Shown here: positions 46,901-58,368 of the stretch, piece after piece
Position numbering within the stretch: the stretch's first letter is position 1
Layout: each line of letters starts with the position of its first letter
Origin: Pinus tabuliformis
Taxonomy: Eukaryota; Streptophyta; Pinopsida; Pinales; Pinaceae
DNA length: 64,000 bases
Assembly: GCA_031772625.1 (NCBI GenBank)
Contig: CM062820.1
Location: 1,076,943,369 to 1,077,007,368, forward strand
Reading direction: 5' to 3'
Position numbers and translations under genes: made by a program
The notes under the pieces: model-generated
Seen by the model: only the letters and a program-made list of their open reading frames with translations
What the model was told of the DNA's origin: nothing
Databases searched by the model: none

Positions 46901-47040
46901 AAGGAGTGCTACTAAAATTGTTGAATAATTATATCACCTCCAAAAGTATGTGCATCAAGATATATTGAAAACCAATGCCAAGTGTAGGAAACACCGAGTT
47001 CCACACCAATGCAAGGTTATTGATAAGTGTGGTTACACTT
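43960..47040 (+). mobile_element. Decayed Ty3/gypsy gag-pol remnant
   Basis: Plus-strand pieces in pol order: a lysine-rich gag end (43980-44080); a protease-like segment LFSLQIQVKGIPLHFTIDNG near 44250; RT from about 44850 with SPIVMVYKDVTWKF, NQHPIPLINHFLNQLKGLKF and a KKGLFEWL segment near 45100; RNase H with YFAYDKEF near 45770; and an integrase C-terminal core with TWDEKIPYVQHNYNKALHNS near 46720. The order protease, RT, RNase H, integrase is that of Ty3/gypsy, and motif spelling resembles chromoviruses. Breaks are very numerous and no LTR pair was found, so it is much older than the other elements. Confidence 0.65.
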
Positions 47041-48457
47041 GCATGAGTGAATTTTAAACCCTAACAAGTAACTCAAACCATTGCACTTATTTAATGTGGT
47101 GTTGCTTCAGAAATACTTCACACCTTCATTGGACATATTAGAGGTGGTATAGAAATTAATCACCACAAAGTTGAACTATGTTCAAATTAAACAAGCTACA
47201 ACATGTGGGATCATAGACACAAGAATGAAGAGAATTCATCAACAAAACTACAACTCTATCAAGTCCTCAAAGTAACACAACTTATTTACTAGGACAAGTG
47301 GCTAATAGGGAACCAAACATAGAAAAATTTGCCCCCTCTAATACAAAAAAATTGATGCAATGGAACCATTACTTCAAAAAGGAGAAAATTTGACCTAGGC
47401 GGTCATTTAAGAGTCTACAATCAATCAGTCTTGAATTTACCACCTTTTGATAAATAGTCTTGAATTTTTCTAGTTTGAAACAATGAAATTTCTAATGCAT
47501 TTGTCAAGTCTTTTCCATGCATTTTCGGTGTTTCAAATTATCAAGGTCCTTTCTTGGCTCTAGCTTGCCACACTTGCAAAGCTTGAAAATAGCTTTCTAT
47601 GAAACTAGTAAGCCCCCAAAGCATAGTTTGTATGCAAAAGTTATGATCTCAAAATTTGGTGTTTCAACTAAGTTCCTTGGGCACTATGTTTATTTCTCCA
47701 CCTTAACACCTAGGGTCAAGCTTTTTAGACTCATATGGCTTTCTCCTCAAGAATTTTTGCATTGTGATAAAATATAATTTCAACCTCTCATTATATGCTT
47801 TTTCAAATGGATGAATGTATGCATGTATGTAATTTCTTTTCCCATTGTACTATAAATAAATAAATATGTTATTAAGTGTGACCTAAAATGTTAAGTCTAT
47901 ACCCCCATTATACTAGATAAAATGGCCTTGTATCACAATTTTAAATGATACAAATTCTTGTTGAATATCATTTTCATATCATATATTTGTGTCTATAATT
48001 GTTTAATTATTATTTCTAATAAGGCATAGATATCAACTTAAGCTTGGTGGTGGTGTTTGACTCTCTCTAGTTTGGTGGACAAAGAGGATTACTTACAACA
48101 ATCTGGAATTTTGTCCTTTAAAGGGGGTTTTGTTTTACCATCTATTTTCTCTCATGGTGAGAGACCTTTCTCATCCCTTTTCCCTTCTAAGGGGTTTTGG
48201 TTCTACCCTCTATTTTATCTCATGGTGAGAAGTCTTTGTCATTTACATTATTTCAAATGCACCCTATACCCTATATAGTTAGTACATAGAAATCATGAAG
48301 CATATTTCAAAAAACATATATAAATATAAGTGTTAGCATATTTGAACCCCAAGGGTTACCTGATTGGTAGATGCTCTTATAAAAAATTTCATGGAGGTCT
48401 TAGGATTAAAACTCATTAAGCCCCTTCAGATTACCAGTAGGAATTCCCACTACCAAT
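47041..48457. other. Unassigned DNA after the gypsy remnant
   Basis: No gene found. An open stretch at 47517-47777 of 86 codons has no recognisable domain. A two-copy repeat of about 65-70 bp with GGTTTTG-TT-TACC-TCTATTT-TCTCATGGTGAGA lies at 48125-48240. It may include the 3' end of the preceding element. Confidence 0.3.
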
Positions 48458-48603
48458 CTAGATCCAACTTAACTATGTATCTATCAAGCGCCAAGAGGGA
48501 TCAAATTTCTTAAGTTTTGCACTCAAAAAAGAGGTTTGCACCTTGAGAGATTTGATTCCTCTAGGTGCTTGATAGATTCGAAGTTAACATGGATCTAAGT
48601 TGG
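48458..48603. repeat. Long imperfect foldback (hairpin)
   Basis: The left arm 48458-48523 and right arm 48531-48603 are inverted copies at roughly 75-80 percent identity, with a loop of about 7 bases. Paired landmarks are TAGATCCA with TGGATCTA, CTATCAAGC with GCTTGATAG, and GATCAAAT with ATTTGATT. The shape suits either a small foldback transposon or a young hairpin RNA precursor. I found no target duplication. Confidence 0.7.
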
Positions 48604-49576
48604 TTATAATTATATTCTTATTATTGTAATATACTTATTGTTTACCTATTATATTTAACTTTCAGTATAATTAATATCAAGAATATAATTGATAAGTTAT
48701 TTACATAACCATATATAATTTTAGTATTTTCAAAATATTCTTACAATATTGTTGATGGTGCTAGACCCACCAACATTCGATGGGATCTCCCCAGCAAGAA
48801 GTCCCAAATAGACCTCAGACCATTTGGAATATGAGTCCCATCAGTGGGTGGTAATGTAGTGCCTTGACCGCGGTAGTGCATAGAGGTAAGTATGATAACT
48901 TTGGGATGAAGAAAGTGTGTGACCTTATAGTAAGTCAAGTGAGATGTATGGGGGTTCTAACACATGGAGGGGAAAAGGACGTGTGCCCATTAGAATCTTG
49001 TCATAGTACGTAGTTTGAAATGAACACATGAGAAAAATGACATCGCAAGCTGGAAGCGGAATAGTTCACAAACCAAAGTGATGGGTTAATCCAACAACAC
49101 TCAATCAACATGATTCATACAATTGCATACAAAGTAGTTCATAAGAAAATGTGTAAGTTAAACAACATACATTTTTAAAGAAACTAGAATAGTACAACTA
49201 AAATAACAACATATGCATGAAAGCGTGTTGGCTCAATTATTATTATTATAAGTGAAAGTTCCATCCATGCATACACCATTGACAACCACTAGCCCCAATA
49301 GTGGAACATCGCAATCATGAACACTTTCTCCTCCAAAGAAGTATACTCGCTCTATGTTGTGGAAAAGCCAAGGCTCGTCACAATACTCCTAAGCCTTCTC
49401 TAAGCCTAAGCCTAGCCAAAAGCTTGGCACCCAAAATCCTGTTCTATGCGTTATGCTATTCTATTTATAACAAAGGGTGGGGTGACCATTGTAATTCCCC
49501 TTTGTGACTTTTTAACTACCCTCATGACTCTTCAAATTCTTTACAAATAACTCATTACGTTACATAGTGACTGCTC
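48604..49576. other. Unassigned DNA before the gypsy element
   Basis: No gene, no clear repeat pair. The short frames here have no recognisable domains. Confidence 0.3.
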
Positions 49577-49581
49577 ACATT
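49577..49581. repeat. Target site duplication ACATT, left copy
   Basis: ACATT precedes TGATCTAGG and is repeated at 55860-55864 right after the GGATCA end of the 3' LTR. This match set the 5' boundary of the element. Confidence 0.8.
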
Positions 49582-49914
49582 TGATCTAGGTGGATCTTTA
49601 GATACAATGGCATGGAAAAGCATAGAAATCAAAGTGCTCAGAATAAAGTAAACTCAGAACCAGAGCATAGATCTCGTCATCCTAATTCCAACGGCGTGAA
49701 TGGTAGTTCAATCTTAGTCCGGATGATGAAGTTATTGTGAAAGAAGGTTTCTTTGTTCCTTGAGAAAATGACAATTTTTCCTTTAAAAATGGGTTTAAGC
49801 CTTAAAAGGCAAAAATCGCAATCGAAGGATTCATGGAGGCAGACTTAAGAAGGGCGCAGAGAAAACCCCGATCGTCGATCTCTGATTAAATTAGATCAAC
49901 GGATCAGAGGAAGG

Positions 49915-49999
<85 letters not shown>

Positions 50000-50872
50000 T
50001 ATATATATATCGGCAATGGCAGGGGCTGACATGCAATTCAATTAGCGATAAAGCACCGGGCCGATATGTGAGCGGGATGTCGATGCGACCGGCCGATTCC
50101 AATATCGGCGATCAGTGATTGGCAGTTGGCCATCCCCGATTAATAGGACTGTTGCACCCTGATATGCTGATTACGATGTCAGACCCAGAATTGATAAGGA
50201 ATATACACCTGATAGGATAAATTTGAAGTCCAAGTAAATGGGGTTTTGCCAGACTTTAGTGTTTTTTCAGGATTTCTTGGTATTTATCTCTTCAACAATA
50301 AAGAGGATATCTTAAGGGTCAGTTGTGCCTGCCAATCCTTCTACTCCACCAACCTCTATTTTGAACCAAGATAGCCCTGATTTAAGCAATATTTGTCCAA
50401 AAAACCCGTTATAAAAGCACAATCGTTGGAAAAACACGGGGAGAGGAATTGGCAACACGGTGTTTTGTTTGGCAGGAGGCCGATAGTGCACTTCGTCTAT
50501 TTTGGACAAGTTGTAGATGTTTTTAGCCCCTTTCAGCGCCATGGACACTTTGATGCTGCCCACTTCTCCATCTGAGGTCTCCATTTCACAACCATCTTTC
50601 AGAATGGAGGTATAAGCCTCTTGTATGCAGTTGATGATTGTAATTCTATTCTTTTCATGCCATTTAATATAAAGGCCTCCCCATTGTTTGAGCTGGGCCT
50701 GGAGACATAGTCTGAATTGGACGAACTCCGTTATCAAGCTTTGGTGTCTTCTTTTTGTGCCTTTTATGTGTTTTCTTCTTCTTTTCTTGTGTGCACATTA
50801 AATTTTTGTGTTAAGCTGCAATTTTGCATGTGATTCTTTTCATACATCTATAAGTGAAAGTATACTAGATCA
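49582..50872 (+). repeat. 5' LTR of the gypsy element
   Basis: 1291 bp. It contains a long (TA)n microsatellite and, on the minus strand at 50312-50737, an open frame of 141 codons. The 3' part pairs with 54832-55859. AATATAAAGG near 50668 and TATAAAAG near 50410 are possible core-promoter words, unproven. Confidence 0.75.
49917..50011. repeat. (TA)n microsatellite in the 5' LTR
   Basis: About 95 bases of nearly pure TA repeat with one GA step. The matching LTR carries a shorter tract at 54947-55006, so the repeat was present when the element inserted and the two have since changed length independently. Confidence 0.95.
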
Positions 50873-50874
50873 AG

Positions 50875-50886
50875 TGGTATCAGAGC
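50875..50886 (+). other. Primer-binding site of the gypsy element
   Basis: TGGTATCAGAGC, two bases after the LTR end, a perfect initiator tRNA-Met type site. Confidence 0.9.
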
Positions 50887-50905
50887 AGGGATTTTTATAT
50901 GTGAA

Positions 50906-51943
50906 TTGCATGTTTATATGCTAACAAGAAATAGGCTTCAGAGAGGCGAAGAGGAACTAGAAACTTTCGATCCTAAGGTGGAGCATGCACCTCGAAGAAG
51001 AAACATTGTTGAAGATGAAGCTTATCTTGAAGAAGAGCGTAACTTTAGAAAGACCTTCTATTCAATGGCAGAGAATATTAGTCAGCTGATTTTAAGGCTA
51101 GAGAAAGCAGAAGAGAGGAACCCAGAAGGAAAAGGTTCAGCACATGGGAATGGTGGAGAAGAAACCCCCTCCTTCTCCTTCTGGGAGGGAAGGTTCTTCT
51201 TCCTCTCACCACCATAGTCGCAGAAACTCAAAGGATGCATCTAAGAAACCTTCCTTAAATTAGATGTTAAATTTGATCTTCCTATTTTTAGTGGTGAAAG
51301 TAACATAGAGAAACTTAATAATTGGATTAGGCAGATTGAGGTCTACTACAGGATTCAGCAGATCGTGGAGGACGAGGCAAAGATCTAACTGGCATGTCTA
51401 CGGCTGAGCAGCACCACTCTCGTTTGGTGGGAGAGCAAATTGCAGAGCAGTAAGAATGTTGGTAAGCTCTTTTCCTCATGGCCTGATTTCACTTCTGCAT
51501 TAAAGGAACAGTTTTATCCCTTAGGATATGAGAAAAAAGCTTTGATGAAGTGGCAATATTTAAGGCAATGCAAAGGGCAGGATGTTCAAAGTTTTATAGA
51601 ATAATTTAGAAAGCAAGCATTGAATCTGGGTATTCCACTTGATACACCGGAAGTTGTAACTAAGTATATTGGCTCACTGCATAGTTATATTAGACATTCA
51701 TTGTTGTTGTTTGAACCAACCACTATTGATTCAACCAGCGTAAAAGAAATTCATATTGAGAACAGGGGAAAAAATGAAAGATATGATCAGTCCAGGAAGC
51801 CACCATTCAAACCTCCCAATGGAAAATCCAAAGCGAAATGGAAAGGGATGGAGAAGAAAACAGTAGTAGCCAAAGAAGGAGAGCAACCTTATTGCAATCA
51901 CTATAAGAAGGAAGGCCACGATGATGATCACTGTTGGAAGTAG
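50906..51943 (+). pseudogene. Gag region of the gypsy element (fossil)
   Basis: Visible in order: a charged N-terminus with LTRNRLQRGEEELETFDPKV; a helical segment (SMAENISQLILRLEKAEER); capsid pieces near 51260-51600, including FDLPIFSGESNIEKLNNWI and SALKEQFYPLGYEKKALMKW; then LGIPLDTPEVVTKYIGSLHS; a basic stretch; and a zinc knuckle HYKKEGHDDDHCWK near 51897-51940. This is the ordinary Ty3/gypsy gag plan. Several breaks. Confidence 0.75.
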
Positions 51944-52124
51944 CACCCAAAAAATCATTCAAAGAAGTATGGAGGAAAAGGGAAGCAAAAGACAGTGGCA
52001 GCGGTGCAGCAAGACCTTGGATCAGATTCGGGAGATGAAGCACTGATCACAGTAGCAGCAACAAAAGGTACTCTTAGTTAATTCTGAATCGCATGAAAGC
52101 ACCAGTTCTGTAAATGAGACCCTT

Positions 52125-52640
52125 TTGAATGACCGAAAAATAATTGAACTGTTTCATATCAGAGTTGTTGTAAATCATACTAAAGTTGAAACTCTTTTTG
52201 ATACTAGGTCCCAAGCAAACTTAATTGCAGAATCCATTGTAAAGAAACTCGGATTAGAGACAAAACCACACCTGAAACCTTACCCGCTGGGATGGATACA
52301 TGAAAAAGCGAAATTGAATGTAACCCAGTAGTGTAAGGTCAAATTTGTGATTGCATCTAAGCTAGTAGATGAAGTAGAACTAGATGTAATACCATTGGAT
52401 ATCTATGGCATGGTGTTAGGGAGCCCATACCTGTATGATAGAAAGGCAGTCTTTTTCCGTCATGAAAACAAATATCAAATCACCAAGGATGGGGTAGAAT
52501 ATATAGTGAGGGCTTATCAAAATAAAATCAATTCTAGCCTTGTAAGTGCTGGACAAATGAAAAGACTGGTGAAGTCTAGTAAGGGATGCATGCTTATGGT
52601 TGTAAGGGAAAAAGAGGTAGAATTCAGTGATGCTTTCTAG
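52125..52640 (+). pseudogene. Aspartic protease region of the gypsy element (fossil)
   Basis: KVETLFDTRSQANLIAESIV (about 52184-52240) is the active-site neighbourhood of a gypsy protease, followed by LGLETKPHLKPYPLGWI. DVIPLDIYGMVLGSPYLYDR (about 52382) is the second-half strand and helix, and KAVFFRHENKYQITKDG leads out. The region lies between gag and RT as expected. It carries breaks. Confidence 0.75.
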
Positions 52641-52786
52641 GGCTGCGATCGGGAGCATAAACAAGAATTATCTAAATTTATTTATAATTATGATGAGACG
52701 TTTCAGGAGCCGAAGGGATTAACTCCGAAGAGGGAATCCAACATGAAATCCATCTACAACATGATGCCCCCCTGCCAAATATTGGC

Positions 52787-53585
52787 ATGTATAGGATGTC
52801 CGCTATTGAGATTAAGGAAATCAAGAGAGAAGTGCAGGAATTGCTGGACCAAGGTGTCATCAGGCCGAGCACCTCTTCGTGTGGTTTGCCGATTGTTTTA
52901 GTGTCAAATAAATATGACACCTGGAGGATGTGCGTGGATTACCACGTGCTCAACAAGATCACGGTAAAAAATCGCTATCCCCTTTCACACATAGATGATT
53001 TATTAGATCAATTAAAGAGTGTTGTTTATTTCATAAAGTTGGATTTGTACATTGGCTATCACCAGGTCAAAATTGCAGAGAAGGATGTGTGGAAAATTGC
53101 CTTCAAGACCAAGAAAGGGTTGTTCAAATGGATGGTGATGCCATTCGGACTTTGCAATGCTCTAACCACTTTTATGCAGGTTATGAATGATAAATTTCAG
53201 CCTCTCATTGATGATTTTGTTCTTGTAGATTTAGACGATATACTTGTCTTTAGTAAGAGTTGGTTTGAACATGTGTGTTAGGTAAAGAAAGTGCTTGATG
53301 TACTAAAAAAAAGAAAAGCTCTTTGTAAAATTCTCAAAGTGTGAGTTCGGGAAAACCTCTTTGGGTTACTTAGGTCATATGGTTGGTCATGGTCAGTTAA
53401 AGATTGATCCCTCTAAATTTGAAGCAATTGTAAATTGGCCTAAGCCTACTAGTGTAACCGAGGTCCATAGCTTTCTAGGTGTAGTCCACTATTGGAGGAG
53501 ATTTATTGCTAATTTCTCTATTATTGCAGCACCTTTGCGCACCTTGACAAGTGTGAAACGGGCCTTCCAATGGGGAGGAAGATAG
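52787..53585 (+). pseudogene. Reverse transcriptase region of the gypsy element (fossil)
   Basis: RT motifs in order: EIKREVQELLDQGVIRPSTS, WRMCVDYHVLNKITVKNRYP, DDLLDQLKSVVYFIKLDLYI (first catalytic region), KTKKGLFKWMVMPFGLCNAL, and LDDILVFS (YxDD position). After these come the connection GYLGHMVGHGQLKIDPSKFE and VHSFLGVVHYWRRFIANFS. Spelling and spacing are those of chromovirus RTs. The region is interrupted. Confidence 0.85.
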
Positions 53586-53603
53586 CAGAAGTCCTTCGAA
53601 ACA

Positions 53604-54152
53604 TTGAAGGAAAAGATCATCACTATGCTAGTCTTAGCCTTACCTGATCTCCAACAGCCATTCAAGATTGAAACTGATGCCAACAGTTATGCCATGGAAG
53701 TTGTACTGCTGCAGCAAAAGAAGCCGATTTGTTACCATTCTGAGAAGTTTTCTCAAGCTGTGATAATCTATCCCACCTATGACAAGGAGCTTTATGCCTT
53801 GGTGCAGAATGTGAAAAAGTGGAAACACTACCTGATCAACAAGGAGACCATCATCCATACAGATCATCAGCCTTTGCAGTACCTTCAGTCACAAACCAAG
53901 TTGCAACAATCTCGTCATTTTAGGTGGATGGGCTTTCTTCAACAGTTTCATCTGGTAATAAAGTATAAGAAGGGCACTAGCAATAAAGTGGCCAATATGC
54001 TATCTCGCCCTCCTATTTCTGCTTCTGTTATTTTGCATAATGTTTCGTTATCTTTTGAGAGTTATGCTAAACAATATGCTAAAGATGATGACTTTAAGGA
54101 GGTTTATGCAAAACTAACCCATGGTTCACAGGTGGACAAATATCACTTGTAG
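53604..54152 (+). pseudogene. RNase H region of the gypsy element (fossil)
   Basis: PDLQQPFKIETDANSYAMEV holds the first catalytic D. YPTYDKELYALVQNVKKWKH holds the catalytic E, and IHTDHQPLQYLQSQTKLQQS the second D. FHLVIKYKKGTSNKVANMLS closes the domain at the usual GT-x-N-x-VA-x-x-LSR motif. One open stretch of 182 codons covers the domain. It follows RT directly. Confidence 0.85.
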
Positions 54153-54161
54153 GGGAAATTA

Positions 54162-54831
54162 TTGTATCACCTTGGTAAATTGTGTATTCCCACAAGGGAA
54201 AGAGTACATGTAATTCAAGAGGCCCACACCTCTCTTGTGTCTGGACACTTTGGTGTCGAAAAGACTATATGTCATGTAAAAAGATTTTGTTTTTGGCCTC
54301 ATATGAAAAAAATTATGACTCGCTATGTAAAGGGTTGTGTGATTTGTTTTGTTTCAAAGCCCTCTAGTATAAAATTCAGGCTCTACACACCACTCCCTTT
54401 TCTGAGTCGTCCATGGGAAAGTGTGTCAATGGACTTTGTAGGAGGTTTTCCTTTGTCCAGGAAGAGTCACGACTATTTGTATGTCGTCGTTGACTGATTT
54501 AGCAAGATGTGTATTCTTATGCCTTGTAAAATGCAGATTACTGTAGAGTAGACTATTTCTCTTTTCTTTCAGCATGTTTGGGTCCACTTTGGATTACCCA
54601 CATCCATTGTGTCAGAACGAGACTCTCACTTTCTTGGAGAGTTTTGGACCAACTTGTGGAGGATGATGGACACCAAATTGAAAAGAAGCACAGAATTTCA
54701 CCCGCAGACTAACGGACAGACAGAGGTTGTAAACCGTACCGTGGTACATGTATTATGAGGCTATTGTGAGAAACATCCCAAGTTGTGGGATGAGCATCTC
54801 CCCTATGTACAACATTCCTACAACTGAGCAG
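54162..54831 (+). pseudogene. Integrase region of the gypsy element, 3' part absent (fossil)
   Basis: The zinc-binding N-terminal domain shows EAHTSLVSGHFGVEKTICHV and FCFWPHMKKIMTRYVKGCVI. The catalytic core shows PWESVSMDFVGGFPLSRKSH with the first D, and later SIVSERDSHFLGEFWTNLW and STEFHPQTNGQTEVVNRTV, the D,D-35-E signature region. The sequence reaches WDEHLPYVQHSYN and then meets LTR sequence. The C-terminal domain is not in the window. Confidence 0.8.
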
Positions 54832-54945
54832 TGCAATCGGAGGACTCATGGAGGTAGACTTAAGAAGGGCACAGAGAAAACCCCGATCGCCAATCTCTGA
54901 TTAAATCGGATCGACGAATCGGAGGGCAATAGGGTCGGAGGAAGG

Positions 54946-55008
<63 letters not shown>

Positions 55009-55859
55009 CGATGGCAGGGGTTGACTTGCGATGCAATCAGCAATAAAGCACGGGGCTGATATGTGAGCAGGATGCTGATGCGATCGGCCGACTTCGATAT
55101 CGACAATCAGCGGTCGGCCATCCCCGATTAACAGGACTGTTGCACCCCGATATGCCGATTGCGATGTCGGGCCCGGACCCGATAAGGAATATACGCCCGA
55201 TTGGATAAATTTGAAGTTCGAGTAAATGGGTTTTTGCCAGATTTTAGTGTTTTTTCGGGATTTCTTAGTATTTATCTCTTCAACGATAAAGAGACTATCT
55301 TAAGCGTCGGTTGTGCCTACCAATCCTTCTACTCCACCGACCTCTATTTTGAACCAAAACAACCCTGATTTAAGCGAGATTTGTCCAAAAAACCCATTAT
55401 AAAAGCAAGATGGTTGGAAAAGAACGGGGAGAGGAATTGGCAGCATGTTGTTTCATTTGGCAGGAGGCCGATATTGCACTTCATCTATTTTGGACAAGTT
55501 GTAGATGTTTTTAGCCCCTTTCAGCGCCACGAACGCTTTGATGCTACCCACTTCTCCATCTGAGGCCTCCATTTCACAGCCATCTTTCAGAATGGAGGTA
55601 TAACCTCTTATATGCAGTTGATGATTGTAATTCTCTTCTTTTCATGCCATTTAATATAAAGGCCTCCCCATTGTTTGAGCTAGGCCCGAAGACGTAGTTT
55701 GAATTGGACGAACTCGATTATCAAGCTTTGGTGTCTTCCTTTTGTGCCTTTTATGTGCTTTCTTCTTCTTTTCTTGTGTGCACATTAAATTTCCGTGTTA
55801 AGCTGCAATTTTGCATGTGATTCTTTTCATACATTTATAAGCGAAAGTATCCTGGATCA
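54832..55859 (+). repeat. 3' LTR of the gypsy element (shorter than the 5' LTR)
   Basis: It aligns with 49817-50872 and ends GGATCA followed by the target duplication ACATT at 55860-55864. The first 235 bases of the 5' LTR have no counterpart here. Confidence 0.8.
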
Positions 55860-55984
55860 ACATTCGACTAATGACACTTGGAATTTCACTTAAAACATAT
55901 TTACAAATAATGTAAATTTTCCACATATACTCAAATGAGACAAAATAGGCTAGAGACAACCTAACAAGACAAAACACTATGACT

Positions 55985-57930
55985 CAGAAGTTTGGGGAAG
56001 GACCAAATCGGCAACATACACTCGATGGTCCTTCGTGATGTACTGATACCAAGTTTGGTATTGTGCTATGTTGTCCCCAAACTACTTGATGATGTATTTC
56101 TGGAAGCACACCCTTGCCTCCATAGCTTCTAGGTATATGGTCTTGGAACCCTTGCCCAACCCATCCTGAATCATGTGCAGCATGGTCTTGACTACGGAAG
56201 GACCACCAATGTACTTCTGCATGTTTTCTCTACTCAGATCCAAGTCATCGTTGGTGGCCACTCACCTTAGCTACTCCATGTACCTGTCGGCCTCTAGTCG
56301 AACTTGGTTCTTTTGCTTATCTTTGATGAAGGAACCGATTAACGATATCTTATGTGTCCTCACCATGACATCCAAACTCTTATATGACTATGCATAGGAG
56401 GTTTGTATGCTATTGATGAATGGGGCGAGCTGCTCATAGTTCTGGATCAACATCTTGATCCTTTCTTTGTCTAACTCTGCCTATGGCTTCATCATCTTTG
56501 GCAAGTGAAGCGGGGCTCCCTTGTACCTCATTGTCCATTTTTGCACATGGGAAATAGCAGCATGTATGTCCTTGAGAGTTTGGATAATATTTCTACTCCA
56601 TTGATGAAAACCATATAGATGGAAAACCATCTTATGTATGGTGACAAATTTGTCATAGATTTTCTGCATGGTGGCCTCAAGAATTGATACTTCAGCAAGT
56701 ACCACTTTCCTCATCTCTACCATTATAGATCCTGTGGATTGTTCTACATTCTACCTGGCCGCTTACAATTTATTTTCCATCTGCTCATTCTCTGCTAACA
56801 AGAACTTGAAATTTGAGCTTGTGGCTCCTGCATAAGCCATAATGGCATAAGCCATTGAAGTTGGATTCTTTATGACATTTGACAATATCACCCTTTCCTT
56901 CATAAATGTAGGTGATGTGTGATCATCTGGGAAATTCTTTCTCTACGCCTATACAATCTTTTGTTGAAACTCATCAATTGATATATTGTACACATCCATC
57001 ACCAAATCATCATCAAGGAGAAAAACCCCTCCTTTCTCGGTCGGGACTAGTTCTGACACTAGAGGTGGTGGAGATTGAGGGGTGACCTTGGGTTCTCTCG
57101 ACATGAGGTCGGTATCTTGGTCATATGGTTCATGTTCCAACTCCATGTCCATTACTTCAACCATTTGCTCAATCTGTAGAGCAAGCTCCTGAACCTACAT
57201 CTGCTCACCCTCTTCTTCATCTGCTAGTTGTTATGATTCCTCAACCTATAAGGGCATAGTTTTCTTTGTCATTGAACCTTGCCCTTCTTCATGTTCCTAT
57301 TTCTTCTTCTCTTCCCTCTCTCTCCTTCTTATCTCATGTTCTTCTTTCAACTTCTTCTCAGTTTCCTACAACTTCCTTTATGCTTCCTCCAACATGTTAT
57401 TTTCTCTCTTCCTTCACTCTGCTCTCTTTATGCGTTGCTACCTCTTTTCCTCCATTGCCAAAGTTTCTTTCTCAATGAGAGGATATTCTTTGAACTTGTA
57501 GCTTTTCTCAGCCTCTGTGTTCTCAACAATCTTCCTCTTACCTTTGTCCTACGTCGGTTTGCTACTTATTGTTGTTGTTGTTGTTCCTTCTTGCGGTGTT
57601 GTTTCTTGCAGAGTAGCTTTCCATGTCGTGGCTATACTGACCGGTTCATTGAGATTGGAGGAGTTGTAATAGTACCTCCAAGGGTCCTCCTCTACCCAAT
57701 GACATGCCCCGTGGATCCATGTGTTGGCATTATGATTCAGGTTTGGCACTATGAAACAGGTGTTGTACTTGATGGCAACTCACTCAGGTGGCAAATCTTT
57801 GTTTAGGCTCTCAAAATCATAGAAAAAGAGATACCCGCAGGTGAGCTTAAGAAAAGTTGCGGACCCGTAGGTGCCCCGAACAAGAAGTGCGGGCATACCC
57901 GCAGGTTCTCCAAACAAAAGGTGTGGGCAT
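55985..57930 (-). pseudogene. Decayed coding region of unknown function
   Basis: Protein-like sequence runs for about 1.9 kb on the minus strand with many breaks. Near the N-terminal side: LTCGYLFFYDFESLNKDLPP (about 57840) and NANTWIHGACHWVEEDPWRY (about 57700). Then a lysine- and glutamate-rich probable coiled coil (57250-57480), an acidic proline-containing segment (MVEVMDMELEHEPYDQDTDL, 57164-56949), helical sequence with QKIYDKFVTIHKMVFHLYGF (56723-56481), and a C-terminal part near 56000-56200 with KTIYLEAMEARVCFQKYII. I recognise no family. It could be a decayed host gene copy or an accessory frame of a large retroelement. There are no flanking repeats. Confidence 0.45.
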
Positions 57931-58111
57931 CAAATTCACTCACTTCAATGCAGAGAAGCGTGCATGTGGGAATTTTTATGATCGGTCCATGGTATTTAGT
58001 CCAACGTACATGATCCTATGGTTTTGGTCCATGGTATAGGATCTAATTTATTGAACCCTGGTTTTGGATCCCCTGTATTGGTTTTCGATGATTTTGTTCC
58101 ATGGTTTGAAT

Positions 58112-58119
58112 AAGGGCTT
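58112..58119 (+). promoter_or_regulatory. TATA box in the copia LTR
   Basis: CTATAAAAAGG followed by an AAAGGAGATCACT initiation-like region. Position and quality suit the promoter of the element's RNA. Predicted only. Confidence 0.5.
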
Positions 58120-58368
58120 TCCTATAAAAAGGAAAGGAGATCACTTAGCTAGTCACTTGTGAAATTTTAATATCTTAAGATCTAAAATTTTGGGTGATCG
58201 GTTTGAAAAGCTAGATCTAAATCAAGGTGTAATCTATAAACTGTAAGGCAAATATATTGATAGGTCGTGATTTCTCTGGCGCATGATTAGATCTTTGGAT
58301 CTAACTGTCTGTGGAACATTGGAGGACTGTTAACTTGGCTCTATTCAGAGGTCCACAAGCGATCCACA

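Larger units (their letters stand above)
49582..55859 (+). mobile_element. Ty3/gypsy element, chromovirus-like
   Basis: 5' LTR 49582-50872, primer-binding site 50875-50886, gag, protease, RT, RNase H and part of integrase in order, then a 3' LTR (54832-55859) that aligns only with the last 1.05 kb of the 5' LTR. The ends TGATC and GATCA are inverted, and ACATT flanks both sides perfectly. The integrase sequence stops where the shortened LTR begins, so its C-terminal part, any chromodomain and the beginning of the 3' LTR are absent. LTR divergence is roughly 8-10 percent, mostly transitions. The RT motifs fit chromoviruses. The element is broken at many points. Confidence 0.8.

Noticed and set aside
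49896-50102. Open frame with alternating Ile-Tyr; similar at 54846-55106
   Set aside because: It is the translation of the (TA)n microsatellite.
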